Assembly: GCF_905475395.1 (NCBI RefSeq)
Contig: NC_058339.1
Coordinates: 78,954,520 to 79,018,519 of the forward strand
DNA length: 64,000 bases
Origin: Chrysoperla carnea
Taxonomy: Eukaryota > Arthropoda > Insecta > Neuroptera > Chrysopidae
Reading direction: 5' to 3'
A program made the position numbers and the translations under genes. The notes below the pieces were generated by a model that saw only the letters and a list, made by a program, of their open reading frames with translations, made no database searches and was not told where the DNA came from. Shown in pieces: positions 11,001 to 23,800 of this stretch. Numbering within the stretch: the first letter of the stretch is position 1; the number at the start of each line of letters is the position of its first letter.

Positions 11001-12556
11001 TTCCAACATTAGAAGGTGGCAAATTAGTAATCACTTCCACATCACCTGATGGTAAAAAAGGTACCCGTACTTATGAAGTCACTGCTGATGGACTGATTGT
11101 TGTATGTATTTTTTTTAAACTGAAGGTAGTATAGCATAAGGTTGTAGTATTGAGGGTCAAAGTTAAGTACTATTTTTAACCCCCGAAATAAAAAAATTGT
11201 GTTATAAGTTTGACCCCTATGTGTATGTCTGTGTCTGTCTGTCTGTCAGTGGCATCGTAGCGCCTAAACGAATGAAACGATTTTGATTTTTTTGGTTTTG
11301 TTTGAAAGGTAATTGAATGGAAAGTGTTTCAAGTGCTAGTATAGGGTTCCGTACCCTAAAAAACTAAAAAGTTGGTGATGATATTCAAAATCGATCCAGT
11401 TTTTGGAAAAGGTTTTAAAAAAAAAGATAATTTAATTAAGAGCGTTCTTAGATATGTTTCAATGTGAGCTTAGTTGATAGTTCCATCAAGTTAAATAAAA
11501 TTTACTGAAGTTTGAATTTTTAACTTTTTATCTGTAGTATAAAGATTTTCATATGCGCAGAAAAAAAGGGTGATTTCGGAGAAATCATCGGTTTTCCATG
11601 TTTTTCCATAATTGTTTGCAATTTACTCGAAAACTATGCTTTTTAGAGAAAACATATATCAGTCCAAACTTAGTGGGCGTAAAATTTCCGATCGATTTGT
11701 ATTTATAAACTTTGTCTTATCTTTTAAATTTTCTGGAAAATTTTCTACCTTGTACAATTTTCGTGTTTTTGGTGGTTTTGTGAATTTTCTTAAAAACTAT
11801 ACATTTTACGGGAAAAATACTTTGAATACACGTAGTTAAATATAAAATTTCCTACCGATCCGTATATTTTGATTGTTACCAATCTTCCGCATTTCCGGAA
11901 AAATTGATATTAAAATAAAATTTTCCACTTTTTTCCACAGTTTTTTAGAATTTATTCAAAAAATATGTCTTTTAGGGAATAAGTGAAATTTACAAAATTT
12001 AAAAAAAACGGAACTCTGTGGAACTCTAAACTGGCACTTGAAATATGTCTAAGAACACTCTCCATTAAATTACCTTTTTCCTTAGAGCCTTCTCCAAATT
12101 GAACCGATTTTGAGGATGATGGCCTATTTTTTAGTTGTTTCGGGTACAGAGCTCTAAACTCGCACTTGAAACATAGCTAAGAACACTCCATTAAATTACC
12201 TTTGAAACGAAACAAAAAATAAATAAAATCGGATCATCCGTTTAGGCGCTACGATGCCACAGACAGACAGGCAGGAAGACACACACATAGCGGTAAAATT
12301 TGTAATACCCCTTTTTATTGGTTTGGGGGTTAAAAAATACTCCAGTCCAGAAAAAAATAGTCCAGATCATTAATCTAGATTGAAAAAAAAGTTACTGCTG
12401 ATTTGAATAGAGTGGTATGACTTCGATACTGCTGTACTACCTTAATATTTTAATTTTATGTAAAAAAAAACTTTACTTACCTACGTTTATGTTTTCTAGA
12501 CACTCCAAGCTGAAGGATGCCCAATTGTTGGTAAAAGATATTACAAAAAAGTTTAA
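8033..12556 (+). CDS. Fatty acid-binding protein family, gene 2 (tandem paralogue)
   Basis: Exons 8033-8105, 8184-8341, 10997-11101 and 12500-12556 join to 130 codons plus stop, with intron phases 1, 0, 0, the same as gene 1. Exon sizes 73/158/105/57 nt almost repeat those of gene 1 (70/158/102/57). Shared text includes ENVLEYFK, GVxDE, EIGKEF/ELGKEF, PTG, DGKKG and the C-terminal VGKRYYKKV, giving R125-x-Y127, the expected ligand-carboxylate contact. Both copies look intact. What differs is the introns: intron 2 is 2.65 kb and intron 3 is 1.4 kb, both filled with repeats, against about 60-75 bp each in gene 1. The protein should be a cytosolic lipid carrier; ligand and tissue are unknown. 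Confidence 0.9.
8377..8925 (-). repeat. Dispersed repeat family, copy 3 (intron 2 of FABP gene 2)
   Basis: Opens with ACAAGTGAAAACAAACAATT, then the palindrome CAATTGACTGAGTTAATTG, and near its far end the reverse of the CGATAACTCAAAAACG block followed by a GACAGACAGAC tract. It is the reverse complement of copy 1. The middle part (about 8470-8700) is replaced by sequence not seen in copies 1 and 4. Confidence 0.7.
8928..9830. repeat. 306-bp tandem repeat, about 2.9 copies
   Basis: Marker CTGATTTG recurs at 8957, 9263 and 9569, an exact 306-bp spacing. Each unit also holds GGATCGATATCTCCGAAACT and AAATTACCTTATAAACAGAG. The copies differ by only scattered changes. The array sits in intron 2 of FABP gene 2 between two same-orientation copies of the dispersed repeat. 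Confidence 0.9.
9965..10503 (-). repeat. Dispersed repeat family, copy 4 (intron 2 of FABP gene 2)
   Basis: Close to a full-length reverse complement of copy 1: it starts ACAAGTGAAAACAAACAATT and ends with the TATATTTCATATATACATGG side. The internal order also agrees (GATGTTTACGAAAAAAAG, GGGTCCTACCCAAGACCC, TTTTTGAGTTATCG). Confidence 0.75.
11167..12342. mobile_element. Foldback/MITE-like element in intron 3 of FABP gene 2
   Basis: The left end TTTTTAACCCCCGAAATAAA is mirrored by GGTTTGGGGGTTAAAAAATA at the right end. Inside, both arms carry (in reverse complement) a GTCTGTCTGTC tract, GGCATCGTAGCGCCTAAACG, AAAGGTAATT and TAGGGTTCCGTACCC-like text. Arms are roughly 250-300 bp, and the core has no intact reading frame. 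It accounts for most of the 1.4-kb intron. Confidence 0.7.
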
Positions 12557-12605
12557 AATTAATTAATATTTTAAGTGTGTGAATTATTATTATATTTTGA
12601 TTATA

Positions 12606-12611
12606 AATAAA
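12606..12611 (+). terminator. Poly(A) signal of FABP gene 2
   Basis: AATAAA 50 nt after the stop codon at 12554-12556, the same arrangement as in gene 1. Confidence 0.6.
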
Positions 12612-14372
12612 AAACTCCAGAAAATTTATTTTCATTTTGATATTTGTTATTTTTTATTATGAAAGCAATTATCACAATTTTACATGATAGTTTTATTTTG
12701 AGTACATTAAAGAGGGATTATTAATAGGATAGTTTTTTTATTTGTATTTAATTTTTTTTTAAACAAAAAGATTAATAATTATTTAACTATAATAATCTGA
12801 TTTGAAATTATAAAACTATATGGGACAATTTTGATTAATTGGAACTAACAAATAAAAACTAAATTAACGACTATTTAAAAAAACAGAAGGTTATAATTTT
12901 AAAAATAATTGTTAGTCTTATAATTTCAACTCAGATTATTATAACATGAGATAGATGTCTCTCAGAGACTTACTTGAAAATCAAAGAATAGAAAAAAATA
13001 ATTAAATAACGGGGGGTATTATAAAATAAGATTAAAAAAATCTCAAAATCTTTCGAGATAAAATGCTCTATATAAATTATTTAGTAGAAACCAATATATA
13101 AATTGAGCACCATAATCTGTGTGATTTTATGGTACGACATATTTTAAATAAATTAAACTAATGAACACAAAAGTTTTGAGTTCGAGTTTTTTGTTTTTTA
13201 AGTATTTGGCAGTTTCAAAAAAAATGAAGGTAGGTAAAGATTAATATAAATATTTTTTTTTTGTATATCGCACCATACACAATAAATGAACTAAAATAAT
13301 ATAAAATCAAAAAAAATTTTCAATTTTTACACGCACGCACATACGATTGACTTTATACAGTTTTGATATATATTTTTATTATTTTAATATCTCTATATAT
13401 AACTTACGAAAGAAATCCTCCAAAGGCTTACAATAATATTTAACTAGTGAAGAGGTTTAAAGATAAGATGGTGAATAATTGGATTTAATTTTGTTAAGAA
13501 GAAGAGATCAAGAAAGTCCCATCACCTAATATTATCACCCGTATCAATAAAAATGTTATAGATTTAAAAAAAAAATAATTAAAGGTATGGATTCTATTCG
13601 AAAAAATGAAGCCAGCGGAGGAGATCCAATGTTATATTTAAAACCACTCTTGTATTTACGTATTATGACTATAAATTTTAGGTACCTACATAATAAAAAA
13701 AAGTGTGCGAATTCTAAGAAATATCACACGAAAAGAAATGTAACTTTTGTAGTTTCCAGTAATTCCATACACGGTTGTCATCTCTTTAGTTGGTTTTTTG
13801 CTTCGTGTTGAATAATAACTGTATTGAATTAGGGTATGATTTATCAGACTTCTTCTCGCTTGGGAATAAATTTATGGCAGTTAATAGATTTCGTGGCAGT
13901 AAAAAGAGTTCTTGGGAAATTATTTTTATTTTTAGTTGGTATGATTTTTCTTTAATGTTCCTTTGACTGAGAAGTGGCAACTGTGAATACAAAACCATTG
14001 GATATTTTTCAGGTTTTATAATCAAATAAACCATCTTATTGTTTCCATTCCATCGTTAAACTATAGAAGTTACATTCCAAATAATCAACAGAGTCTTTTA
14101 TGAGTGATCATAAATATAACAAAAATAATATTTAAAAAATTAGAATTCCTAGAACATTGTAGCACAATTTTTGTATACAATTTTGTATTTAAAAAATATA
14201 TTAACAAACCAAAAATGTGCCACTGAAACGTTTTACCTTAAAATTATATTTAAAAAAAAATTCGTTATCGATTTCGTTGTAAAAAATTTCGTCAATTAAA
14301 TATTTTTATGACTTAGAGTCAAACTTACAGGACTAATTAAAAATATATAGTATTTACACAGTTTTAAGAATA
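12612..14372. other. Intergenic interval between convergent gene 3' ends
   Basis: FABP gene 2 (+) and dpy (-) converge here. No exon, RNA gene or recognisable transposon was found. Short open frames (13587-13811 + and 13786-14034 -) overlap each other and resemble no family I recognise. Confidence 0.55.
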
Positions 14373-14513
14373 CTTTTATTAACAAATTAATAAACATGTT
14401 ACGGCTACATGTAAATATTCATATATTTATCGGAAGTAATAAAAATAAACAAATAATATTCGATAAATATCTTAAATATTTACATTAACATGTCTATAAT
14501 TTGTTAATAAAAA
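14373..14513. repeat. Strong hairpin just 3' of the dpy stop codon
   Basis: The left arm 14373-14432 (CTTTTATTAACAAATT ... ATATTTATCG) is matched in reverse complement by 14461-14513 (CGATAAATAT ... TTGTTAATAAAA), around a loop of about 28 nt. The main difference is a 7-nt insertion in the left arm. It begins 86 nt past the dpy stop (reading the - strand), so it could lie in the 3' UTR or just beyond it. A small palindromic MITE is the simplest reading. Confidence 0.7.
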
Positions 14514-14541
14514 TTTTCTTATAAAAAATAATAGACATTAA

Positions 14542-14547
14542 TTTATT
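14542..14547 (-). terminator. dpy: Candidate dpy poly(A) signal
   Basis: AATAAA on the - strand about 52 nt after the stop. Other AATAAA matches occur further on in this AT-rich stretch, so the true cleavage site is uncertain. Confidence 0.3.
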
Positions 14548-14598
14548 AAATTTCATTACTAGACTTATTTATATATATAAATGTGTTTCTTGATCATT

Positions 14599-14840
14599 TC
14601 ACGTTAGATAGTCTGGAGAAGGTTCCGCTACTGGTTCTGGTGTTGTAAATAATGGATTTGGGAATTCTGGTGGATGTGGTAATGGTCCTGTTGCTGTCGG
14701 CCTACGTCGATAAGCCATAAGCCAACAAGAAACAGCAACTGCTACAGCTACTAACGCTAATAGCGCGGTAATAATCAAAGCAATTATAAATCCAATCATA
14801 GACACACAAATATCTTGCATATCGCGTTGCAAATCAGGAG
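14599..14840 (-). CDS. dpy: dpy last exon: transmembrane anchor and cytoplasmic tail
   Basis: Begins two bases into a codon after an AG acceptor (intron 14841-15226) and ends at TGA 14599-14601. It encodes 79 residues: a short juxtamembrane stretch (PDLQRDMQDI), a long hydrophobic helix of about 26 residues (MIGFIIALIITALLAL and on to WLMAY), a stop-transfer RRR, and a proline-rich tail of about 36 residues ending SPDYLT. ZP-family proteins are typically type I membrane precursors like this. Confidence 0.9.
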
Positions 14841-17800
14841 CTGAAAAAATTTTTTCATAAAATTAATAAAATTTATCCTTAAAGATTCTATCAAAGAGTA
14901 TAGTATAGGAGAGAGAAAAAGTAGAAATATAGTCGTAAGTGACATCTGGAGACTGTGGCGATCAACTATTAAGTTTGTCGGCCTCTGCGGGGGCGCCTTA
15001 CTTGGTAGAGGTGCTGAAACTCGTATAAAACGATTTTACATTAGTTCTTATGGGCTGCTTCTTCTCTATTCTTTCCTCTTTGGATTCTACTACTAAAGTC
15101 TTATGTCGAGTTTTCGAATTATAGAAACCATGCGAAATAAAACATCCATGGATCATTTGGCATTGCGAGAATGCGACATGCTTTAATTGTATTATGACTT
15201 AAAGTTAATTTTTATGAAATATTTACCTTCTGTTGGATCTACAAATCGTTCCTCCCTACGTTCAAACGTTAAAATTGCATTTGATGATATAGTTATTTCT
15301 TCACGTAATTGACCAGTCAATCCATCTCCATCAATAGCCAAAGCAGTTTCATTTTCATCATCGACAGCTCTTCTTCTTCTACCAAACGCATTATAACCAC
15401 GACAATTTACAGGTTGACATTTACCGAAACACACTCGAATATTACATTGGAATCGTATGTTATCACTGCTAGGGAATTTGAATGCATTAAAGCTTGCTAG
15501 TAATGATTGTGTTTCGGCATTATACGTCCATTCGCCGAAAATGGTTGGATCTGTAGCACAACCATTTTCATCTGTTACTATATATTCATTCTCGACGTTA
15601 TCTTCCATTGTTTTAGCTACACAACTGCGAGCGAAACCACCGTATATCGATGCGGGTTGTACATCAACTTGTAATTTTAAGTTATCACCGATTTCAGCGG
15701 AATTAATTTCTTGGCCATTGAACGTCACAATTTTCATAAGACATGTTGGTGGTGGACCGGTGTTTGCAATGGTTCCAGCAGTTGTAAGCATTGATACATT
15801 AAATCCAAGAGTAACATTTTGTTCTCCTGTTTGATACATACATTTTATATGATATGCTTGCGCTTTATATGTAACAAGCTTGGGATGTTTTTGAATTACT
15901 AGCACAAAGCTAGCTTGCCCATTCACATGAATCAAACCACAATTTCCAAATTCTACCTTGAATATTTCCACTCGAACTTCACTAGGCATGGTAACAACAC
16001 GTCGGCATTTTTCATCCTTACTATGGCCTTTGACATAAAGTACGCCATTAAATCCAAGTTCGGTAATATGAATTTCTACTTGAACACCATCTGATAGACA
16101 ACTGACTGTCATATCGGGGCGTGGGAAATCAGTACGGAAATTGTTTGTATGATTGCATCGAATTTCAGCATTACCAGTGTAACCGTTAATACATTGACAA
16201 ACGGCTTCGTGACGTGTAGCGTTACAAAAAGCGTTAAGTCCACATTTTTTAATTAAACATGGATCATCACATGTTTTTGTTTCGGGGTTACAATATTTAT
16301 TATCTGCACAATCAGAATCTCGCTCACATTCGGGACCAATTGGAACACAAGTTCCGATTGGTGTGAGGACATAACCGTGTTCAACTGGGCAAACACAATT
16401 ACCCTTTTCGTCAATAATCATGCCGCGTTCTAAATCACATACACAATAACCCTTTTCATTGACTTTCAAACCTCTTTCGGGTAAACATGGAACACAAATA
16501 TCTTGCTCATTTAATGCAGTATTTGGTGGACATGGACCTCGAACTACGGGCTTACATTCTTCTGCTGCGTTACCTTGTAAACCAGGTGGACAAATACAGA
16601 TCATAGTTCGAATCGGTACTGTATCAATGATTTTACATTCAGCATTAATACCGCAAGGTTGTGTTGTGTTGCAAGGATTGATACATTCGGAATTAATACA
16701 TGCTGTTTGACTTGGACAATCTAAATCATTTCGACATCCAGGTTCTTCCTTGATACAAATTTCAGCATCACCTCTGAAGCCAACTGGACATGTACAAACA
16801 GCTTTATGATTATAAATTTTACATTCAGCTGATGGACCGCATGGATTGGATAATAAGCATGGACTTTCACATTTGTTGTTTATGCATGCTTTATCAGATG
16901 GACATTCTGAATCACTGCGACAACCTACTATAACACAAGCAACGTCTGGATTACCCATAAATCCTGGTGGACAATCACAAACGGCTCTGTGATTTACACC
17001 GTAACAATCAGCTCGTACACCACATTGACCAATAGAACATGCTGGTACACATTTCCGATTGATACATGTTTGTGATCCAGAACATTCGTCATTGTTTCGA
17101 CAACCAGCTCGTACACATTCAATTTCAGGATTTCCAACGAAACCTTCTAAACATGAGCAAACTGGTTTGTGATTATAAATTCGACATTGGGCATTTTCAC
17201 CACAATTGCATGGGTTTTTACATAAGTTATTAATGCAAGATTTTTCGTTTGGACAATCCGAATCGGCTGAACATTCACCGATACTGATTGCCGTTGGTGT
17301 TGGCTTACAAGTTCCACTACCACTACTAATATAACCAGTTGGGCAAGTACAAATCATTGTTCTTACTGGTGATGGAACAACTTTACATTGTGATGGCCGT
17401 TGACATGGCTCCAATATAGCACATGGATCTTGACATTTATTGTTTAAGCAGGCAAGTAAAGATGGACAATCTGTGTCCACTTTACATTCGGGTTGCTGTT
17501 CTTGTTTACAATCCACATATGGATTTCCATAATATCCAAGTGGGCATCGACATAATGACATATGATTTTGTACGCGGCATTCAGCACGTGGTGAACATGG
17601 GTTATCATATACACAAGGATTAATACAATGTGAATTAATACATTGACGATCACTTGGACAGTCGCTGTTACTTCTACAACCCACGATGGAACATTTTTCA
17701 GTTGGATTTCCACGATATCCACTTAAACAACGACATTGTGCTTGATTGCCTTGTACAAAGCATTCAGCATTCGTTCCACATGGATCATTTAGTAGACATG

Positions 17801-20800
17801 GGTTAATACAATTTCCATTCACACAAGCTTTTCCAGAATCACATTCAGAATTTGATCTGCATCCAATTGCATGACACGCAATATTTGGATTTCCATCAAA
17901 TCCTTCTAAACATGAGCAGATTGGACGATGATTTTGAATGAAACAATTGGTGTTTGTGCCACAATTACATGGGTTACGGCAAGCTCGATTTATGCATGTT
18001 TCATTTGCTGAACAATCATCGTCAACTGTACATCCGGGCGGAACAGGTACAACAATCGGACGACACTCACCATCATTATTTGGTACCCATCCATCAGGAC
18101 ATGTGCAAATCATTGTACGAACAGGTAATGAATCTAACACACTACAGTGGGCGGTCGATGCGCAAGGTGAGAGTTCTTTACATGGATTCACGCATGTATT
18201 TCGTATACAAGCCAATTTACTTGGACAATCAATATCAAATTTACATTCAGGTTCATTTTCATGGATAGGTGTACGTTCACAATATGATAATGGATTTCCA
18301 TTTGGTAAATAATCAGGACATCTACAATTTGCTGCATGGTTTTGTGGATAACAAATAGCATTTTGTGCGCATGGTGGATTCGCTTCATTTGAACATGGAT
18401 TTATACAACGTTGTTCAATACAAGTTTTATCGTTCGGACAATCACTGTTGGTTTGACATTCAATTCGTTCACATTTTACAAATGGATTTCCATCATATCC
18501 AGAAGAACATTTACATGCTGCTCTGTGATTGTGTCCGTAACATTCAGCTGTTGTTGCACATGGATCTTCTAACGAACATGGATTTAAACACTGACCGTTA
18601 AAGCATTGTAATTCGTTGCCACATTCGCTGTCAGATTGACATTCCACTGTAAAATAAAATTGCGTATTAATCTTTTATAAATCAGAATATATAATGATTC
18701 AAATTATACATGAAAAGCGGGTGAACCTTGCATTAGGTATTTAAAATCGAAGATTTTTGGCCTCGGCAATCGACCGTATCACGTCAAAAAATAAAAAAAA
18801 TCGCGAAAATTTACACCGTATTTAATTTTTAGCTGATTTTCACCCGGAAGGACTAAAATTTTCTAGATTTTTTTTCGTTCTTCCAAAATGTTTCACAAGT
18901 TTTATTTTTTATAGTTTTGGAGAAAATGGATACCAAAACGGTTTACAAGATGAAATTTTGCGTAGAATCGTGTAACATGAAAAATAGACAAATTTTGAAA
19001 AGCTGTATCTCTGAAACTATTGGTCCTATAAAAACCGATTTTATCTCAAATTTTTGAAAATTAAATCTTCTTTAAAAATTATCTAATCAATAAAAACTGA
19101 AATGAGGGCAAACTTTTCGGGGTTTTTCTTATATTTCGGAATGATTCGGTCGTTTGCCGAGTTCGTTAAATTGGACTTGAAAAACCAAAAATACCTTATT
19201 TGATGAAAAGTTCAAGGTTTAATTTGATTGACCTATAAATTAACTTACGTTTCGTGCAACCATATTGTGGATTTCCAGAATAACCCGATTTACAGAAACA
19301 TATTGGATAATGATTGTTAACTCGGCATTCTGAATTTGGCCCACAATTACATGGACTTACACACAAACCATTAACACACGCTTCTGAACCAGGACATTCT
19401 GAATTTGATTTACATCCAACGGTAGCTGTTGTGGCTGTAAATAAAATAAACGTAAATTAAATTTGTTAATATATAACAGAGCTGAAACGTAGATGGGTTT
19501 TTGAAATTTATAACTTACGTGGTATACATTCCATTGTTGGTAGTCCTAGATATCCCATGGGACATCTGCAAATTGGTTGGTGATTCTCTACGTAACAGAA
19601 AGATCCTTGGGCACAGTGATTATCTGTAGCACAAGGATTAATACATCTTTCATTGTAGCAAGTTTGATCTCCATTACAATCATCATTTTTGTAACATTCA
19701 GGTACCGCTGGAATCACTGGTATTTTTGGAACTGTAAATTTAAAATTAATGTTGTAGCATTTTAGTTCCAAAATAATTAGTTTGTAAAAAGATAAGTAGA
19801 TACATACTTGGACTACATTCAATGTGAGGATTTCCTATGTAACCCACAGCACAAGTACAATGGGCACGATGATTTTGACCATTACATTGAGCATTGATAC
19901 CACAAGGATCTAATTGACATACTTGTAGACAAGTACCATCCAAACAACGTTCCGTTGATCCACAATCAGTGTCAGTAACACATTGTGGTGAAATTTGGAC
20001 TGAAAAAATTATTTATACAGTTGATTATAAATTTCAGTCATTATTGGCTTAATTTTTAAAACAGTGAAACTTGATTAAGTGGGCTCTGGATAAGTGAGAA
20101 ACCTCCATATCTGGAACTCATACTGAGGTCTCAACACTTTAGTACTGAATTACCTCTCATAGTGGGACGAAGTAAATCTTTATATCTAGGATTCGTTCTT
20201 TCGATTTTATCGTCATAGTTACCTCTATAACTGAGACAGCGAATGAATTTTATATGCATTAACTTCTGTAACTGAGAACTGAGATAACATCGTTTTGTTT
20301 GTTTACTTACTTATTCTTACTCCACTCGCAAATTCCGCACTTAACTAGTTCTGCTTTACTTTCATACGGTTGTTTATTTCAAAAATGCCGAAACGAAGGC
20401 TCAAATCGTTATCAATACGTGCAAAACTGAAGTTAATATGCATTTATGAAAGTGAGAAGACATGCGATGAAGTCTGTGCCGAATTTAATGTGCCAAAATC
20501 TACTCGTTATTGAATAATTCAGAATGAAGATAAAATTCAATCACAATAATCTGGACAAGAAAAACTAAAACGTGTACGTTTATCAGAACATCCTGAACTT
20601 GAACAGAGTTTACTAACATGGTACGTGGACCATATTTAATAATCGCACCTCTATAACTGAAATAACCTGTATTCTGACCTCTATTAATGGAGCCACTTAA
20701 CCAGGTTTCAACTTTAATAAAAGAATACTTACCGATAGGTTTACAGTTGCCATTAGCATCGACTATAGTATCTGGAGGACATTGGCACATAACAGTTCGT

Positions 20801-23800
20801 AACGGTAACGTGTCCAAAATACGGCATTCTTGATCGACGCTACAAATATTTTGCGAACATGGATTTCGACATTCTTTATTGATACAAGCAAATTGTGGGG
20901 GACAATCTTCATCTACTCGACATTCAGCCTCTATAGGAACTTGCGTATGCGTACAGCTAATATATGGATTTCCTGATGTTCCAGATGGACATGAACATTG
21001 TGGTTGATGGTCACGACCAACACAAACAGCAGTATCTGCACATGTATCATCATCGCAAACAGGTCGACAAATACGATTTAATCGATCACATGCTTCATGG
21101 TCAGCACAATCTTCATTATATTGACAAACTCCAGTAATACATGCTAATAATGGGTTGCCTTGAGTTCCTGCTGGGCAGTGACATTGTGCTTTATGTTGTT
21201 GTACTCGACAGTCCGCCCCCCTACCACATTGACTATTCTTGTCGTGTAGGCACGGATTCAAACAATTTTCATTAATACAAGTTTTATCGTAAGGACAGTC
21301 TGAATCAACTTTACATTCAGCTAAAAAGTTCAAAGATATTTGTTATTTTATGATTTGTAAGTTTATGTTTACGTGAAAAAGGTGAATAATTCAAAATTAT
21401 ACTTACGTTTATAACATTGCAATTGTGGATTACCACCCCAACCATCAGGACAGTTACAAATAGGTATATGTTGAACTGTTCTACAAATTGCTTCTGTTCC
21501 ACATGGATTAGATATTACACATGGATCTTGGCAACGTTCATTAATACAAGCGTTGTTATTTGAGCATTCTGAATTTGTGGTGCACTCAGGTGATGGAACA
21601 GCGACTGAAAAACACCATATGTATTATTATAATACAGTTAATCCATATGAATTTAGTATCGTTAGGTAGATACGTTTTGTAATGAGGGAAAATGTTATTA
21701 TTTGAATTTAAATAAAAATCGAATTTTGATTGTTTTAAAAATAGTTTGAGTGTTGGATTTTAGCTCCACCAGATGGCAAAACATAAATTTCAAAATTTGT
21801 ATTCATATATAAGAAGCAAACAGGGCTCAATTTAGCAATTTAGCCGCTCCGGGCAAAAATAATATTTGTCGCCGTTTACACTCATACCATATACATAACC
21901 TAGAAACTCGATAAATAAATTTAATCGAGGAAAATGCTTCAATCGAAAATATTAGTTTCAAAGGGACACATCTTACACCGTCACCGAATCGAAGTTTTCA
22001 GGTTCAATTAAACCATCACTCTGATTCGTAAAACAAACAATAGAAGGACGCTTTAAATCAGAAAGTTGTTCTTTATAAACCGAATAATTTAGACAGAAAT
22101 TGATAACAAAAATCTAGCTTTTTGTGCGTTTGTTCATTCCATTTGAACAAAATTGGTCTTTATAGAAAAACAAACCCTAGACTTCGCAGAAACAATTATA
22201 CGAAATAACAATTTTGATATGAAAAAACAATTTTGGGTAAAATTTTTCAATCCATTTTTGCCTAAACTGTAGGATTTGCGGAAAAATGTTTCGATAAAAA
22301 AATGTTTATTTTTTAATCAATAACAACTTTCTGATTTAAAGTGTTCATCTATCGATTGCCAATTATGGAGTAAAGTGAGCTTGAAAATTTAAGTCACGTT
22401 TAATATATGCTTAAGATGGGCGCCTACACACCCAAAATTTTTCGCTTGAAGCATTTTTATCTATATGAGTTATTTTTCAAGTTTCAAGCGTATTAGAACT
22501 TAAAAAATACCCTATATACAGGGTATATATATTATATGTACAAATTTCAATAGTGTTTTTTTAGTGTTTTATTTAATTTATAATGAATTTTTCTATGCAA
22601 TCCCAGTTTTCGGCATAACTCTGATTTTATTGAGTCCCGATTATAAAGATTACTGTATATCATATTTTAAGGATTTGTCGCTCCACATTTTTGACGCTCC
22701 GGGCGTTTTCCCGGCTCGCTTCCCCTGAATCGGGACCTGGAAGCAAATCTAAAATTCTGTTTGACAGTCCAACTTCTTTGCGAGCAAAACATGTAAATAA
22801 GACTACATTTTGGAAGGTTTTGCACATATTTATCAGAGTTTACGTTTTTATAAAATTATCTTCTTACCTTCATAACAATTTACAAACGGATCTCCTAATA
22901 AACCAGTTGGACAATGACATATCGTTTTATGATTATTAGCTTCACATATAGCTGTTGAAGCACATGGATTTCTTGCAATACATGGATTCACGCAATTTCT
23001 ATTTAAGCATATGTTGTTTGATGGACATTCATCATCAGTTTCACAACCGCCTTTTTCAACTATAATCAGAAAATTTTCTCAGTAAATAAGAATTCAAAAT
23101 TTCGTGCAATAGTCGAATGATTATAAATTATGTACATTCAGATGTGAATTTATTTACATAAAAAATGTAAATGCTAAATTTAAGAAAAGATAGAATTAAT
23201 GTGTATATTAAAATATGTACATAACAATGACCTGAAAACAAAGTTTTAATCTGAAATAAAAATTTATGATTAAAGAAAATAATTTTGTAATTTATTAGAA
23301 CAGGCAAATAATTTGAAATGAATATACCTGGTCTACATTGAACATCAGCGTCCCCAACAAATCCAGGTAAACATTGACAAGACATTGTCCTAAGTGGTAA
23401 TGTATCGACAACTGTACATAAAGCATTCTGTGCACATGGCGAAGCCTCAGTGCATGGATTGCGACATTTTCCACTAAAGCATGCTAATTTGCTTGGACAA
23501 TCTGCATCCATTTTACATTGTGGTTGCTCTTGAATAACAGCTACTGCACAAATAACATTTGGATCACCCTGGTACCCTGGTGGACATTGACATGATGGTC
23601 TATGATTGGTGACGGTGCATAAAGCACCTGGAGCACAATGGCACGGGCTCTCACAACGTTCATTTACGCAAGCTAAATTGTATGGACATTCTTCATCTCG
23701 TAAGCATTCTGGTCGATCGCATCTTGTGAATGGATTACCCTTGTATCCTTCTAGGCAATAACATCTTGATTTATGACTGCCATCAGCTCGACACATAGCG

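Noticed and set aside
13587-14034. Two overlapping opposite-strand open frames in the intergenic region
   Set aside because: Short, AT-driven, no splice or similarity support.
17938-18312. 124-aa + strand open frame opposite the dpy ZP exon
   Set aside because: Antisense shadow of Cys-rich coding sequence; the minus-strand frame is unambiguous.
20500-20732. Extension of the dpy exon at 20733 into the transposon
   Set aside because: The minus frame stays open by chance past the donor ATCG|GTAAGT. Module structure ends at the donor, and the next sequence is the Tigger-like element.
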